From Paroedura picta (taxonomy: Eukaryota > Chordata > Lepidosauria > Squamata > Gekkonidae): 64,000 nucleotides of DNA. The notes below the pieces were generated by a model that was given only the letters and a program-made list of their open reading frames with translations, was not told where the DNA came from and searched no databases. Numbering within the stretch: position 1 is the stretch's first letter; each line of letters starts with the position of its first letter. Location: NCBI RefSeq assembly GCF_049243985.1, contig NC_135381.1, forward strand, positions 22,306,345 through 22,370,344, given 5' to 3'. Below are positions 21,002 to 31,329 of this stretch, in pieces. The translations under genes were made by a program, and so were the position numbers.

Positions 21002-21455
21002 GTATATTATTAGATGGGAAGCAACATGGAGAGTCTTCCACCATCTTTCTAGAGCCCTGCCCTCTCCAAAATGTCCTTCCTTGGTACTGGCATCTGTCTA
21101 TCTCTGAGTTGTTTAGACCTTGCTGGGAAATGAGATTTTCCTCAAGGAGTGTCATGTATATTAATAGTGCTACCCAAAGTAAATTAATTACCAATAAACC
21201 ATTCCTGTTTTTAGAATGTTGTATACCAGACTTACCACCCCGCCCCTTGGGTAAGAGGTCAGCTGTTATGCTTATTCCGCATAAGGGTGGGCCCAAGAAA
21301 TTATGGCGCCTGAGGTGGAAAATCTTCCTCTTCCAAGGTAAAAATATAGATGAGATAAACGGACAACTTACAGCTCTTGACAGCAACCCAATTTTGCTGC
21401 CTAAGCATGTTGCTGCGCATTGCCTGATGATATCTAAATATATGAAGGAACCTTA
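21002..21455. other. No gene recognised
   Basis: Small frames ending ...MISKYMKEPYL near 21462 have no recognised family. Confidence 0.35.
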
Positions 21456-22732
21456 TCTGTAACAGCGGGAGCTGTTATTAATAAAACGCTAATGGCTAAG
21501 TGGGCAGAGAGTGGGCATGGCCTGTCAGAGGCAGGGCCCAATGGGGGCCCTGCCTCAGACAGGTCACGCCCACTCAGGACTTTGGCCCAATCATTGGGCC
21601 AAAGTTCTGACAGGGCACCCAGGGGCTATCTGGAGACATCACTGCCAGTCTGCTTCAGACCACCGCAGGGAGTGTGCTCCCTCCCCCTCCCTTCAGGCCT
21701 CCTGGGAAGGGGCCTCTGACAGCCTCTGACTGAGGGGAGGGAAGTATTTCCAAGAGCAATGGAGGGAAGCCTGAGGGCATGGGTGTGGGCATTCCTTTTG
21801 AGGGTGGGGAAATTTCCCCTTCTGCCAAACAGTTGGCTGACAGGGAGGTCACAGAAAAGCCCCTTCTCACTTAAAATACTGTTCTGGCCAGGGGTTAGAC
21901 ATAGCCAAGCCATGTGTATTTCTTCTTCGCAACTCTCTGCAGATTTGAGGCCTAATGCACAGCGGTATTCTGCAGACGAAACTAGATGCTGTTGCGGAGG
22001 TTCTTTTGTGTGTTTCATTTGCACAACAACCCTGTGCAGTGGGCCTCAAGTCTTTCAATTCAACAACAACCTGTGTGGGAGGCCCTAAATGTTTCTTCTC
22101 CATCACAACCCTGTCCAAAGTAGCCCTTTCTGCCTGGGGAGCTGATCTTTATACTCTGCAGAAGAGCTGTAATTCCAGGAGCTCTCCAGGCCCCACCTGG
22201 AGGTTGGCTACCCCTGGGTTGGAAATATTCCTGGAGGTTTGGATGTGGGACTTCAAAATCGTACGATGCCTCAGAGTCCAGCCTTCAAAGGAGCCATTTT
22301 TACCTGCAGAGCTGATCATTATACTCTAGATACTATGGTAGGGGTTTGCAGGCTGCAGTTGGGAGTGAGTGGTGCAGGTGTGTCCCTCCTGGGCTATGGG
22401 CTATGGCCAGCCTTTATCAGCAACTGTTTGTATTTTGGGGCACAGACAGACAGACTCAGTCCTGTGAGTCTGGAAAGTGCACGAAGATCTAAATAAAGAA
22501 TATTTACAGCCTGAAACTGTAAATAGTGAACAAGTAAATGGTTGGAGAGACATGTGACACCTGTATCTCCACACTGTATCACCACACCATTTGTCACCAC
22601 GCCACCACAACCTCCCACACAACACACACATTCAACCCCATGCCCTTACAGACTGGACAACTCCCCTTCCTCTTCCCACCGCCAAGCTCTAGCGCCTGTT
22701 GTATTCCTGGATACAACGGGCTTTGCCCCTAG
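21456..22732 (+). mobile_element. Helitron candidate, non-autonomous, both ends visible
   Basis: The proposed 5' end is TC preceded by A (21455|21456), followed by a short palindrome AACAGCGGGAGCTGTT and AATAAAACGCTAATGGC, which resembles vertebrate Helitron 5' ends. The 3' end has a hairpin (CCTGTTGTAT paired with ATACAACGGG, one mismatch), then CTTTGCCC and terminal CTAG followed by T (22733). A|T target, TC start, hairpin and CTRR end fit rolling-circle elements. The ~1.28-kb interior has no Rep-helicase. Pieces of the GGTTGCCAAC MITE-like repeat lie within it (22085-22330). Confidence 0.72.
22085..22330. mobile_element. Rearranged MITE-like repeat fragments
   Basis: Two pieces of the GGTTGCCAAC-type repeat lie side by side. 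The first (about 22110-22217) ends CCCACCTGGAGGTTGGCTAC. The second (about 22217-22326) restarts at GGTTGGAAATATTCCTGGAG. Both stop near a GCAGAGCTGATC block, which suggests a partial tandem duplication or two insertions. Confidence 0.5.
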
Positions 22733-22735
22733 TAA

Positions 22736-23900
22736 GATATAAAATACAAAATAGGCAGCATATTATAAAAGCATCTTAGTTAAGACTCCGGCGAATATGG
22801 GCAGGAATTACATGATCATAGACTTACTTACAGAAGGCTTAATTTCCAGCAAAGCAAGAAAACTGTCATCTCGACACTGCTCATATAAAAGGCACTCTAG
22901 CAAAATGTGTGGGATAGAGTCAGGGCAGCCAGAACCACAAGGACAGAGTTTCGCATGGTATGGAGTACTGTTAAACCTTCCCTCTAAGACCCTTGAAGGG
23001 AAAGCATTCATTTGTGCAAGGAGAAAAGCTCTTCTCAGGGGTGGGATATCAAGAAAATGTAGATATGTAGGTATAAGATTTCTCTGCATAGCGACGCCAA
23101 AGAATGCTGGAGAGCAAACTTGAGGCTGGGTAGGCAGGAGTTCCTGATACTCATGGTCTAATATTCTCTGTTTAATAATCTGGAAGATACATTTTTCTTC
23201 CAGAGGTAGTAGGGAGTTCGAGACTAATTTTTGTTCAATAGCCTGGAATCATAGAAATTTAAGGGGGTTACTTTTTAAACAAGTTAAAAGTCTGCCAGTT
23301 TCTACTCTAAATTAGAGTCTGACGCAAAATTTAAAAGTAGCTATCTAGGCCCTTGTCTCTACCTTAATTTGGCCAAATTCCGCACAGATGGCATGACAGG
23401 AGACACAATTGGGAGCCCCTGCAATTTGCCTATAGAAAGCAGATTGAACACTCTCAACAGATTTATTAAAAGCAGGAAGCCATAAGGGGCATCCAAATAG
23501 GAGCTGAGACATCACTTTGGCATTAAAAATGTTAAATGCTGCAGGAATAAATTGGTTACCTTTCGCAGAGAAAAAAACCTCTGTTTTATCAGAGAAGATG
23601 AGGATTGGGCCAGATTGACAGCTCGTTGGTAGTGGGAGTGCCAGTTCTGGTTATATTGGAAGGTAATACCTAGTTGTTTTGACTTGTTTTGACTTGTTCT
23701 ATTGGAGTGCCTCCAATAGACCAAGTCATCGGGTGCCAGCTGTTAGAGAAAACCAAAACTTTTGTTTTGCTATAGTTAATTACTAACTTATTATCTTGGT
23801 AATATTGATAAAAGGTGGATAAGTAGCATTGTAAGCCAGTGAATTAATAAATGAGAGCCTTTGATTGCTAACAATGCTGATTCCATGGGAAAATTCTATG
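22736..23900 (-). pseudogene. LINE ORF2 C-terminal region, minus strand, broken
   Basis: Minus-strand translation gives a KQLGITFQYNQNWHSH segment (near 23650), an ANKS.VQS-type stretch, then IPTYLHFLDIPPLRRAFLLA, MNAFPSRVLEGRF, and a zinc-knuckle-like CPCG..C...IPHILLEC (22847-22930). This order (LGI block, long helical region, CxC-H-C end) is typical of the region after RT in several LINE clades. Stops and indels split it into at least three frames. Clade not assigned. Its 3' UTR would be near 22736-22800, directly against the Helitron end. Confidence 0.65.
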
Positions 23901-24130
23901 TACTGAATCTCAAAAGATGATTATGGAACTCACAGGTTTTGAAATTGCAGTGAGACATTTATTAATTTTGTTTCTTTCTGTGAGTTCAATCAACTATGAC
24001 TTACATCTTGTAAAAGACTGCAAAATCTTTATTAACATTTTGACAGCTCCAGATGTCCCTGAGTCAAGAAGAGTTACACTGAACTTCAGTGAAGTTCCTT
24101 TTCTCCAAGGTAATTAAGATATGATGTTCC
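23901..24130. other. No gene recognised
   Basis: Short AT-rich stretch. Confidence 0.4.
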
Positions 24131-24272
24131 TGATGTGATACAGTCCTTTCAGATTATGCACTGCCCTGAAATTCACACAAGGGATAGTTTGTCAGTCCCC
24201 CTTATGTGGTACAGTCCTCTCAGTTTATGTACCATCCCAGAATTCACATAGAGGGTAGCTGATCCGTTAACC
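24131..24272 (+). repeat. Tandem duplication, 2 x 71 bp, diverged
   Basis: 24131-24201 and 24202-24272 align in phase. Shared words are ACAGTCCT, TTATG, GAATTCACA/AAATTCACA and GATAG/GGTAG. Clear divergence between units points to an old event. Confidence 0.75.
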
Positions 24273-25155
24273 TGACTTTAGTTTTCTAAGTCCAGAGGGA
24301 TTTTGATGGGAGCACTTTGAAATAATCTCCTATTTTCATTATCACATAGTACAGGCTTGAGAGGACCATATCATATTCCTTTCCTGAAACATTTCCAATT
24401 GAACTTTTAAACTGCTTTCTTCCCCTCGCATCTCCCCCCACTTCTGATTTAGAGGGTGAGATGTAAGCCAAGAATTCCCCAGTTCAAATCTCACTGAAGC
24501 TGTGGACACACTAGAGGTTCTCAAGCAATCTGCATTTACTGGTCAGAGCTCCCCATCTCTAGCACGAGAGTATCAACATTAGCCTATCTTACAAGGTTGT
24601 TGTAAGACAAAATGCCTTTAATATCTGAGATGTCACCCACACAAAGACAGACTCCTTCCATCATCTGCTGCCAGACATTGGGGGCAAATAGGAGGCCTTT
24701 TGTTATTGCTGTGCTCATGCCAAAGCCGATGGGGTTTTCCCTTGACCAGCCTCAGCTACTTCCTGGTCCTCACTCATATAACAGAATTTCTGAAAATCAA
24801 CAATACTATGACATGTTTCTCTTTGGCACCGAAGAGAGAAAATTCCATGTTGTCTCCTTTTCATAGGTAATTTCATCGCTCTGCCCACTCCTAGCTCTGC
24901 CCCGTGATCCTCTGGGAGTGTTCTAGGGTCTGTGATCCTACTCACTGAAGCCAACCTTAGCTGACAGCAGCTCTGAGCAAAACTGAAAGTCAAAATCCAT
25001 GGAATACTTTTTATTAAGACCAATCAAAACAACACAATGCAAGAGTTCTGGAGAACTCAATAATGACCACAACATGTTCACCAGAATTCTTCTATTGTAC
25101 TAGTCTGATGATCTTACAAAAAGGTATATGGATTTGAGTTTTTGTTTTCCCTAGG
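24273..25155. other. No gene; possible SINE remnant near 24450-24620
   Basis: 24477-24620 has CAGTTCAAATCTCACTG and CCTATCTTACAAGGTTGTTG, which resemble the B box and 3' region of an old tRNA SINE. The rest is unrecognised. Confidence 0.35.
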
Positions 25156-25376
25156 GTAAGGTGACCAGATTTCAACATTGGTAAAGCATTGACCGGGGGG
25201 AGGGGGGGTTCTTAATTAAAAATTTGGTCTATATGGAGCAACAAAAAGTTTCATAGAATGCATAGAATGCTTAAACAGTATTGTAATATATATATATATT
25301 TTAATTGCAACATAAGTACAATTTGCCAGGTGCCCCCAGATGTCCCTCCAAAAGTGGGACCATCTGGTCACCTTAC
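25156..25376. mobile_element. MITE with GTAAGGTGACCAGAT terminal inverted repeats
   Basis: Left end GTAAGGTGACCAGAT and right end ATCTGGTCACCTTAC are perfect 15-bp inverted repeats, 221 bp apart. A CTAG lies just outside each end (25151-25154 and 25378-25381), a possible short target duplication. The right part recurs in inverse orientation at 55307-55402. No coding capacity. Confidence 0.75.
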
Positions 25377-25513
25377 ACTAGGGACAAGGAAGTCCCAGGA
25401 AGTTTATGACTTGGAGAGAAAGAAAGACTCTGAAGAGAATCCTTGAGGCAGGTAAGTAACTTTCTCCCTGTATGAGAAGGAAGATTTTGATTTTTTAAAG
25501 AACTGTTTGACAA

Positions 25514-25520
25514 TCTTTCT

Positions 25521-25603
<83 letters not shown>
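25514..25603 (+). repeat. (TTTC)n microsatellite
   Basis: About 90 bp of near-perfect TTTC units. The Lys/Glu/Arg-rich minus-strand frames here come from the repeat. Confidence 0.97.
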
Positions 25604-25604
<1 letters not shown>

Positions 25605-26077
25605 ACTTTTACTGTGTTCTGTGCTAAAATAACATTGTATTTTACAAAAAACCCACCAATGATATTTGTCTGCAGCAGAAGTATAGACCAGTTGAGACTC
25701 AAAACATGTAAATATCACAGTTACAACATAAGAAGTTTTATAAGCTTCCTGAATGCAGAGAAGTTTTGAAGTAGGAACACTTTCAGACAAGTGTCAATTC
25801 CCACCTCCGGCTTCTCTCTCTCTGTGTGAATGGGCTAGATAAATGTAAACAGGAAAAGGAAATGAGTACAAAGACATTCCAAAAAAAAATCTGCAAATAT
25901 TTAGGAGTTGTGCACTGAATATTTATCAGCAGCCTCCTAGAAAAGTAATCCACTGAGAGAAACAGCCATCCTTCTGTAATGTAGGAAGAAGCTGAAAGAT
26001 TTCCCACTCTTTCTTGATCTGGATTCATACAGATCAGTTTGTTCTTCAATATCTATACCAGCATTCTATATCTATAC
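25604..26077. other. No gene recognised
   Basis: About 470 bp without recognised repeats. ATCTATACCAGCAT-type words are tandemly repeated at 26051-26090. Confidence 0.4.
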
Positions 26078-26159
26078 CAGCATACCAGCATTCGCTGGCA
26101 GGGGCTCCTGGGAATTGAAGTCCATGGACATCTGGAGGGCCGCAGTTTGACTACCCCTG
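26078..26159. mobile_element. hAT-type MITE, left arm deleted, TSD kept
   Basis: The right arm, from CGCTGGCAGGGGCTCCTGGG to GACTACCCCTG, is intact, but most of the left arm is gone and only CAG plus about 15 bp remain. ATCTATAC flanks both sides (26070-26077 and 26160-26167), so the original insertion boundaries survive. Confidence 0.85.
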
Positions 26160-26167
26160 ATCTATAC

Positions 26168-27688
26168 GGTCACAGAGAACTAAGATTCTGAAGCTCCTGA
26201 CCTGATGCATGATGAATTCTTGCTGAAAGGAGCTTTCCTCATGTGGATATTCCTGAGCATAAGCAACTTGATCTTGAGGATTAGCAATTTAAGACAGTTC
26301 TGTGTTAACTGACTGTGTTCCTAATTTGAGATGCCCTGGTACTTCCGCTTTTGGGGAAACAATAACTTTCCTCTTTTGATGCCTTGCCCAAGGGTCAAAT
26401 ATGAATCTATAGAAACATTTCTAGTTTGCAACTAGAACACACTAGAACCACAACTAGAACTACAACACACCACAGAGATTTGGTGTGAAGTGGCATAAAG
26501 TTCTTACCACTCCATGTGTTCTAATAGAAATTGGAAGTGAGGGTTGTGTGTTTTTGCTTTCTTGCAAGTACATTTTATACCTACTGTATAAATAAAACGC
26601 AACCAGGGTTTGTTAACGATAGTATATTCTTGGTTCTGTGTCTCTCCTTTACTTTTACCTCCCCATTTTAGGATTTTCCCCATCAATCTCAATTTTTAAT
26701 GAAAGCCAGATTTCAGTACTATAACATTAAAGCTTGCTTCTTTTTCATAAAAAGAGATTTTACAAGCTTAATTTTAATATGATGCCTGAATTTAGATGTT
26801 GCAACCAGCTGGAATAAGTCAAGCCAGGAAGTATTCAATTGCCACTCTGTGTGCAGGTGAGGAGGGAGGCAGCACATCAACATGAGAATAACCCAGACTC
26901 ATTTTCATAAAATGGAGTTTGTTAATGACCCAAATTACCTGATGCTTAATCTGGTGGAGGAAGCGGGGGGGGGGGGGGGAGGGTAGACAGTTTGATCCAA
27001 AGCCCACAAAAGTCAAGTGGTAATTAGTGGAAGTGTGAACCAAAGGTATGCATTTCTTTTTCGATGGCTAATTTTGATTCAGTTGTGTTATTTCCATAGG
27101 AAATGAAGGCAAGAAACTATTTCCTTCTAACACAGAACGGTAGCTTTTGTAACCTTAACTCCAAATCATCTCACATTTCTGTTACAATCTCAAAAAGGCA
27201 TCTGGGTTGAGGTTTTTGTAAGGTGCCAGTATATCATTAGATCACAGATTGGATTAGTTAAAAGGTGGATGACAAATCACCCGAGATTTTTTTGCTTGGT
27301 TGCTGGCCTTAGTTTTAAGAGACGTGTTCTGTTGGTTTGTATGCCAATGAATCTTGCATTTGTTATGATGCTTCTTGTGTGGGAACCCCTTCAATCACTC
27401 CTATAACGTCTGCCGGTGAGGTCTATTTGTCCTCTCCTCCCTATGACTTGGAATGATCACCCAGCTGAGTCAGCAGAATGCCAGAACATGAATTTGACTT
27501 CAACTTGCTTCTAGGATAGTTTTTTTTAATTTAAAAAAGTGCCTTTGTGATTTGATGTCACAGTTCTATAAGCAAACTTAGTGAACTCGAATGATTAAAA
27601 TGTACTTTGATACTAAGATAATATTTCTAGCACTAAAATTTGACTGAGATACTGTGTATTTAATAGACAATAATTCATCCTTGACCTG
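26168..27688. other. No gene or clear repeat recognised
   Basis: About 1.5 kb of mostly AT-rich DNA with a poly-G run at about 26967-26979. Confidence 0.4.
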
Positions 27689-27757
27689 GTGTGTGTGTGT
27701 GTGTGTGTGAGTGAGAGAGAGAGACAGAGAGAGACAGAGAGAGACAGAGAGACATAG
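27689..27757 (+). repeat. (GT)n(GA)n with GACAGA units
   Basis: A GT run passes into GA and then GAGACAGA repeats. Simple repeat only. Confidence 0.95.
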
Positions 27758-28322
27758 AGAACAGTTGTGCCAGGATAATCAGATTCCATCAGGCTGATGC
27801 AGGCACAAAGATCTGATGGGTCATCCATATGTCTTAACACGGTGACTATCATCAAAACTCACTGGGTTTTCTTCACATCAGTAAGCATTTCTCAAGGGTG
27901 ATTCATAGCCGATTATGTTGAGTAACAGAACAGGATGGCCATTGGCTATCACTGGGTGGTTATGTCATTTCCAATTTAAAGTTCCATAGGCCTTGGCGAG
28001 TCACACAGAGTTCACTGCCTATGCTATTCTTTTTCTAGTGGTGTGACTGACTGACCCTTCCATCAGCATTAGTGAGAGAGGAGAGCAGTCTGGAGGACAT
28101 GGAACGGCATCACGGGAACCCAGGTGAGACGGGGAAGGCAGAGGATGTAAGAAAAGGAAGCCCAGGAACAAAAGTATCTACTGAAAGGAACAGACTTCTC
28201 CAGAACTACTTAGCAGGTTCTCTGTTTCAAGTGCGAGATCGATAAAGTCTTGAAACTGTTGAGAATTTGAATGTATTTGATGGATGAGGTTTTTAATGCT
28301 TGTCTCTAATGGTTACAAAGAT
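27758..28322. other. No gene confirmed; splice-donor-like site near 28123
   Basis: GGGAACCCAG|GTGAGACG follows an ATGGAACGG about 20 bases upstream. One could draw a tiny first exon, but nothing else supports it. Confidence 0.25.
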
Positions 28323-28455
28323 GTATTTATTTATTTCATTTATACCCCATCTTCTGCCCTGAAGGGAGCCTTAAGTGGCTTGCATTGTTCTCCTTGCCCC
28401 CATTTTATCCTTACAACAACCCTGTGAGGTAGGTAGGACTGATAGCATGTGACCA
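28323..28455 (-). mobile_element. SINE 3'-region remnant
   Basis: Plus-strand words ATTTATTTCATTTATACCCC, AAGTGGCTTGCATTGTTC and ACAACAACCCTGTGAGGTAG are typical of the 3' half of old reptile tRNA SINEs, here on the minus strand. It stops where the CR1 piece begins. Confidence 0.55.
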
Positions 28456-28456
28456 C

Positions 28457-28950
28457 AGAATCACAGAATCATAGAGTTGGAAGGGGCCATACAGGCCATC
28501 TAGTCCAACGCAGGATCAGCCCAAAGCATCCTAAAGCATCCAAGAAAAGTGTGTACCCAACCTTTGCTTGAAGACTGCCAGTGAGGGGGAGCTCACCACC
28601 TCCTTAGGCAGCCTATTCCACTGCTGAACTACTCTGACTGTGAAAATATTTTTCCTGATATCTAGCCTATATTGTTGTACTTGTAGTTTAAACCCATTAC
28701 TGCGTGTCCTCTTCTCTGCAGCCAACGGAAACAGCATCCTGCCCTCCTCCAAGTGACAACCTTTCAAATACTTAAAGAGGGCTATCATGTCCCCTCTCAG
28801 CCTCTTTTTCTCCAGGCTGAACATTCCCAAGTCCCTCAACCTATCTTCATAGGGCTTGGTCCCTTGGCCCCAGATCATCCTTGTCGCTCTTCTCTGTACC
28901 CTTTCAATTTTATCCACATCCTTCTTGAAGACCATTCCAAGGTTGCTCGG
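28457..28950 (-). mobile_element. CR1 LINE 3' end (ORF2 C-terminus and 3' UTR)
   Basis: The minus strand reads ORF2 from VFKKDVDKIERVQRRATRM through FKYLKGCHLEEG, RTRSNGFKL and VQQWNRLPKEVVSSPSLAVF (28935 to 28531). It ends in the CR1 3' terminus, seen on the plus strand as CACAGAATCATAGAGTTGG. The subfamily differs from the copies at 8-9 kb and 12 kb. It may be the 3' end of the same insertion as 29246-31800. Confidence 0.92.
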
Positions 28951-28963
28951 CTAGAATTAAGTT

Positions 28964-29160
28964 TGACAACTCTAGTTTAGGAAAATCCTGGACATTTAAG
29001 GGGGAGAGTTTGAGGATGGGAGAGAGCTCTGCGGGTAAGAAATTCCATAGAATCTAACACCCAAAGCTCACACTGTCTCCAGGGGAACTGATCCCTGTTA
29101 CCTGCACTGTAATTCCAGGAGAATTTCAGGCCCCTTTTGGAGGATGCCGATCCTACCCTG
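28964..29160. mobile_element. MITE-like repeat of the GGTTGCCAAC type, diverged
   Basis: Shows the AAAATCCTGG, CTCCAGGGGAACTGATC and TAATTCCAGGAGAATTTCAG blocks in the order of the family, with worn ends (GACAACTCTAG and GATGCCGATCCTACC). It lies between two CR1 pieces. Confidence 0.6.
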
Positions 29161-29245
29161 ATGGGTTGTTACAGTAGGCAGCAATGTACAGCTGGTGGCT
29201 TGGTGAATCCATGTTGTACCAGACTGAATCTGCTCTAATATAAAA

Positions 29246-29779
29246 TCATAGTTTAGTATCATCTGCAAATTTAATAAGTATCCCCTCTAATCCCTCATCC
29301 AAATCATTTATAAATATGTTGAACAACACAGGCCCCAGGACAGATCCTTGGGGTACTCCACTTGTCACTCTTTTCCAAGAAGATGCTGAACCATTAACAA
29401 GTACCCTCTGAGTACAATTTGTCAACCAGTTCTTGATCCACCTGACAGAATTATGATCCATACCGCATTTTACCAACTTGTGAACAAAAATATAATGTGG
29501 AACCTTATCAAAAGCATTCCCCTGATCCAGCAAGGTAGTCACTTTCTCGAAAAAAGAGATAAGGTTGGTCTGACATGACTTGTTCTTGCGAAACCCATGC
29601 TGAGTCTTAGAAATCACAGCTCTCAGTTCCAGCTGCTCAAGGACCGAGTGTTTGATTATTTGTTCCAAAATTTTGCAAGCTACAGATGTCAAGCTGACGG
29701 GTCGATAATTACTTGGATCCTCCTTTTCCCCTTTCTTGAAGATGGGGACAACATTTGCCTGCCTCCAATCGTCTGGCAC
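29246..29779 (-). pseudogene. CR1 ORF2 reverse transcriptase core
   Basis: The 177-residue frame shows [38 protein letters not shown], the [10 protein letters not shown] stretch and [20 protein letters not shown]. It ends in the catalytic box as FADD. These are RT fingers and palm motifs 1-5. A short stretch after TLLDQGN, where relatives have a DVVYLDFQKAFDKVPH-type block, is shortened ([11 protein letters not shown]), so the first catalytic aspartate region (motif A) looks deleted. Confidence 0.92.
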
Positions 29780-30079
29780 CTCACCTATTCTCCAAGAAGT
29801 GTCAAAAATAATGGACAGAGGTTCAGAGATAACATCTGGAAGTTCTTTTAGTACCCTTGTATGCAGTTCATTTGGCCCAGAAGACTTTGTTTCATTTAAA
29901 GAAACTAGGTGCTTGTGGACTGTTCCAACAGTGATCCTAGGCCACCATTCCCCCGTGTTGTGTTACATTTTTGCCACATTGATCACTATTTCCCTCACAA
30001 CAGAAGACTGAGGAGAGAAATAGGAGTTAAGCAGTTCAGCCCTCTCTTCATCATCTGTTATAATTTCATTTTCTTGTCC

Positions 30080-30844
30080 TCACAGTGGCCCTATGGTGTC
30101 CCTATTATTTTTCTTGCTTGAAATATAATTAAAGAAGTCTTTTTTGTTATGTTTAGCATTTCTTCCTAGCCTAAGCTCATATTGAGCTTTAGCTTTTCTA
30201 ACATTCCCCCTACAATTATTGGTTATTTGTTTATACTCATCCTTGGTAATAAGGCCTTCCTTCCATTTCCTAAATGACTCTTTTTTATTCCTCAAATCTT
30301 TTGATAACTGCTTATAGAGCCAACTTGGCTTCCTTAGGTTCCTTCCATCTTTTCTTCTCAAGGGAATTGTTTGTGATTGAGCCTTCAGTATTTCACTTTT
30401 AAGAAACTCCCAGCCCTCTTGGACTCCCATCTCCTTAAGTCTTTCTGACCACGGGACTCTACGCAACATACCTTTAAGTCTGTGAAAATCAGCTTTCCTG
30501 AAGCCCAGTCTATACGTACGACTACGTAAAGGTTTTCTCTTTCCCACGATTGAAAATTCCAAAAGCACATGGTCACTGCTACCAAGTGTGCCCACTACTT
30601 CCACCTCATCTACCAGTTCTTCTCTATTGATGAGAATCAAGTCTAAAATAGCAAAGCCCCTGGTTCCCCTCTCTACTTTCTGGGAAATGAAGCTGTCGGC
30701 AAGACAAGTTAAGAATTTAACGGAGTTTTCATTTTTAGCAGAGTTGGTCTTCCAACAGATATCTGGGTAATTGAAGTCACCCATGACCACTGTTTCCCCC
30801 TTTTTTGAAAATTGTGTAATTTGGTTTAGCAGTATTTCATTCAA
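30080..30844 (-). pseudogene. CR1 ORF2 endonuclease C-terminal part and linker
   Basis: A 254-residue frame with VVMGDFNYPDICW (endonuclease DFN motif) and later LGSSDHVLLEFS (SDH catalytic motif), followed by the basic linker (RRKDGRNLRKPSWLYKQLSK). These are apurinic-like endonuclease motifs that nick target DNA in live CR1. A stop separates it from the RT frame downstream. Confidence 0.92.
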
Positions 30845-30958
30845 GTCCTCTGACTGGCTTGGTGGTCTTTAGCAGACCCCCACAAGAATACCACTCTCAT
30901 TTCCTACTCCTTTTATATTTACCCAAATACACTCAACTGAACTTTCACGCTTGGGTAC

Positions 30959-31315
30959 CTATATTTTGTCACAAGTATAAAGATTCCTAACATATATTGC
31001 TACATCTCCCCCCTTCATTTCTTGTCTGTCCCTTCTGAATAGATTGTACCCCTCAATTTTAGTATTCCAATTGTGAGTATTATCCCACCAAGTTTCTGTG
31101 ATTCCTATTAGGTCATAGCCCCCTTCCTCTATTAGGACTACTAGTTCCTCCTGCTTGTTTCCCATACTCTTTGCATTAGTGTAGAGGTATTGTAATCCAT
31201 CCTTTGTGTGCCTCATGATTTTGTTTTTTGAACTTCCTTGTAAGCTAGTAGTTCCCTGCTTATGTAACATTCCCTGTAGATTTGCAATCTTCCCATCTTC
31301 AGTTCTTGCCATCAC
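30959..31315 (-). pseudogene. CR1 ORF2 endonuclease N-terminal part
   Basis: The 118-residue frame contains LQYLYTNAKSMGNKQEEL (the N-terminal asparagine motif), DLIGITETWW (catalytic ETWW) and NLFRRDRQEMKGGDVAIYV. Stops near 30958 and about 90 bases further on divide it from the rest of the endonuclease. Confidence 0.92.
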
Positions 31316-31329
31316 ACCAGATTCTGAAT

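Noticed and set aside
20920-21462. 180-residue open frame
   Set aside because: It begins inside a minus-strand SINE and has no recognisable domain.
25373-25790. Lys/Glu/Arg-rich minus-strand frames
   Set aside because: Translation of the (TTTC)n array; no real protein signal outside it.
28101-28130. Possible short first exon ending at a GTGAG donor
   Set aside because: One start codon and one donor-like site are not enough; no downstream exon was recognised.
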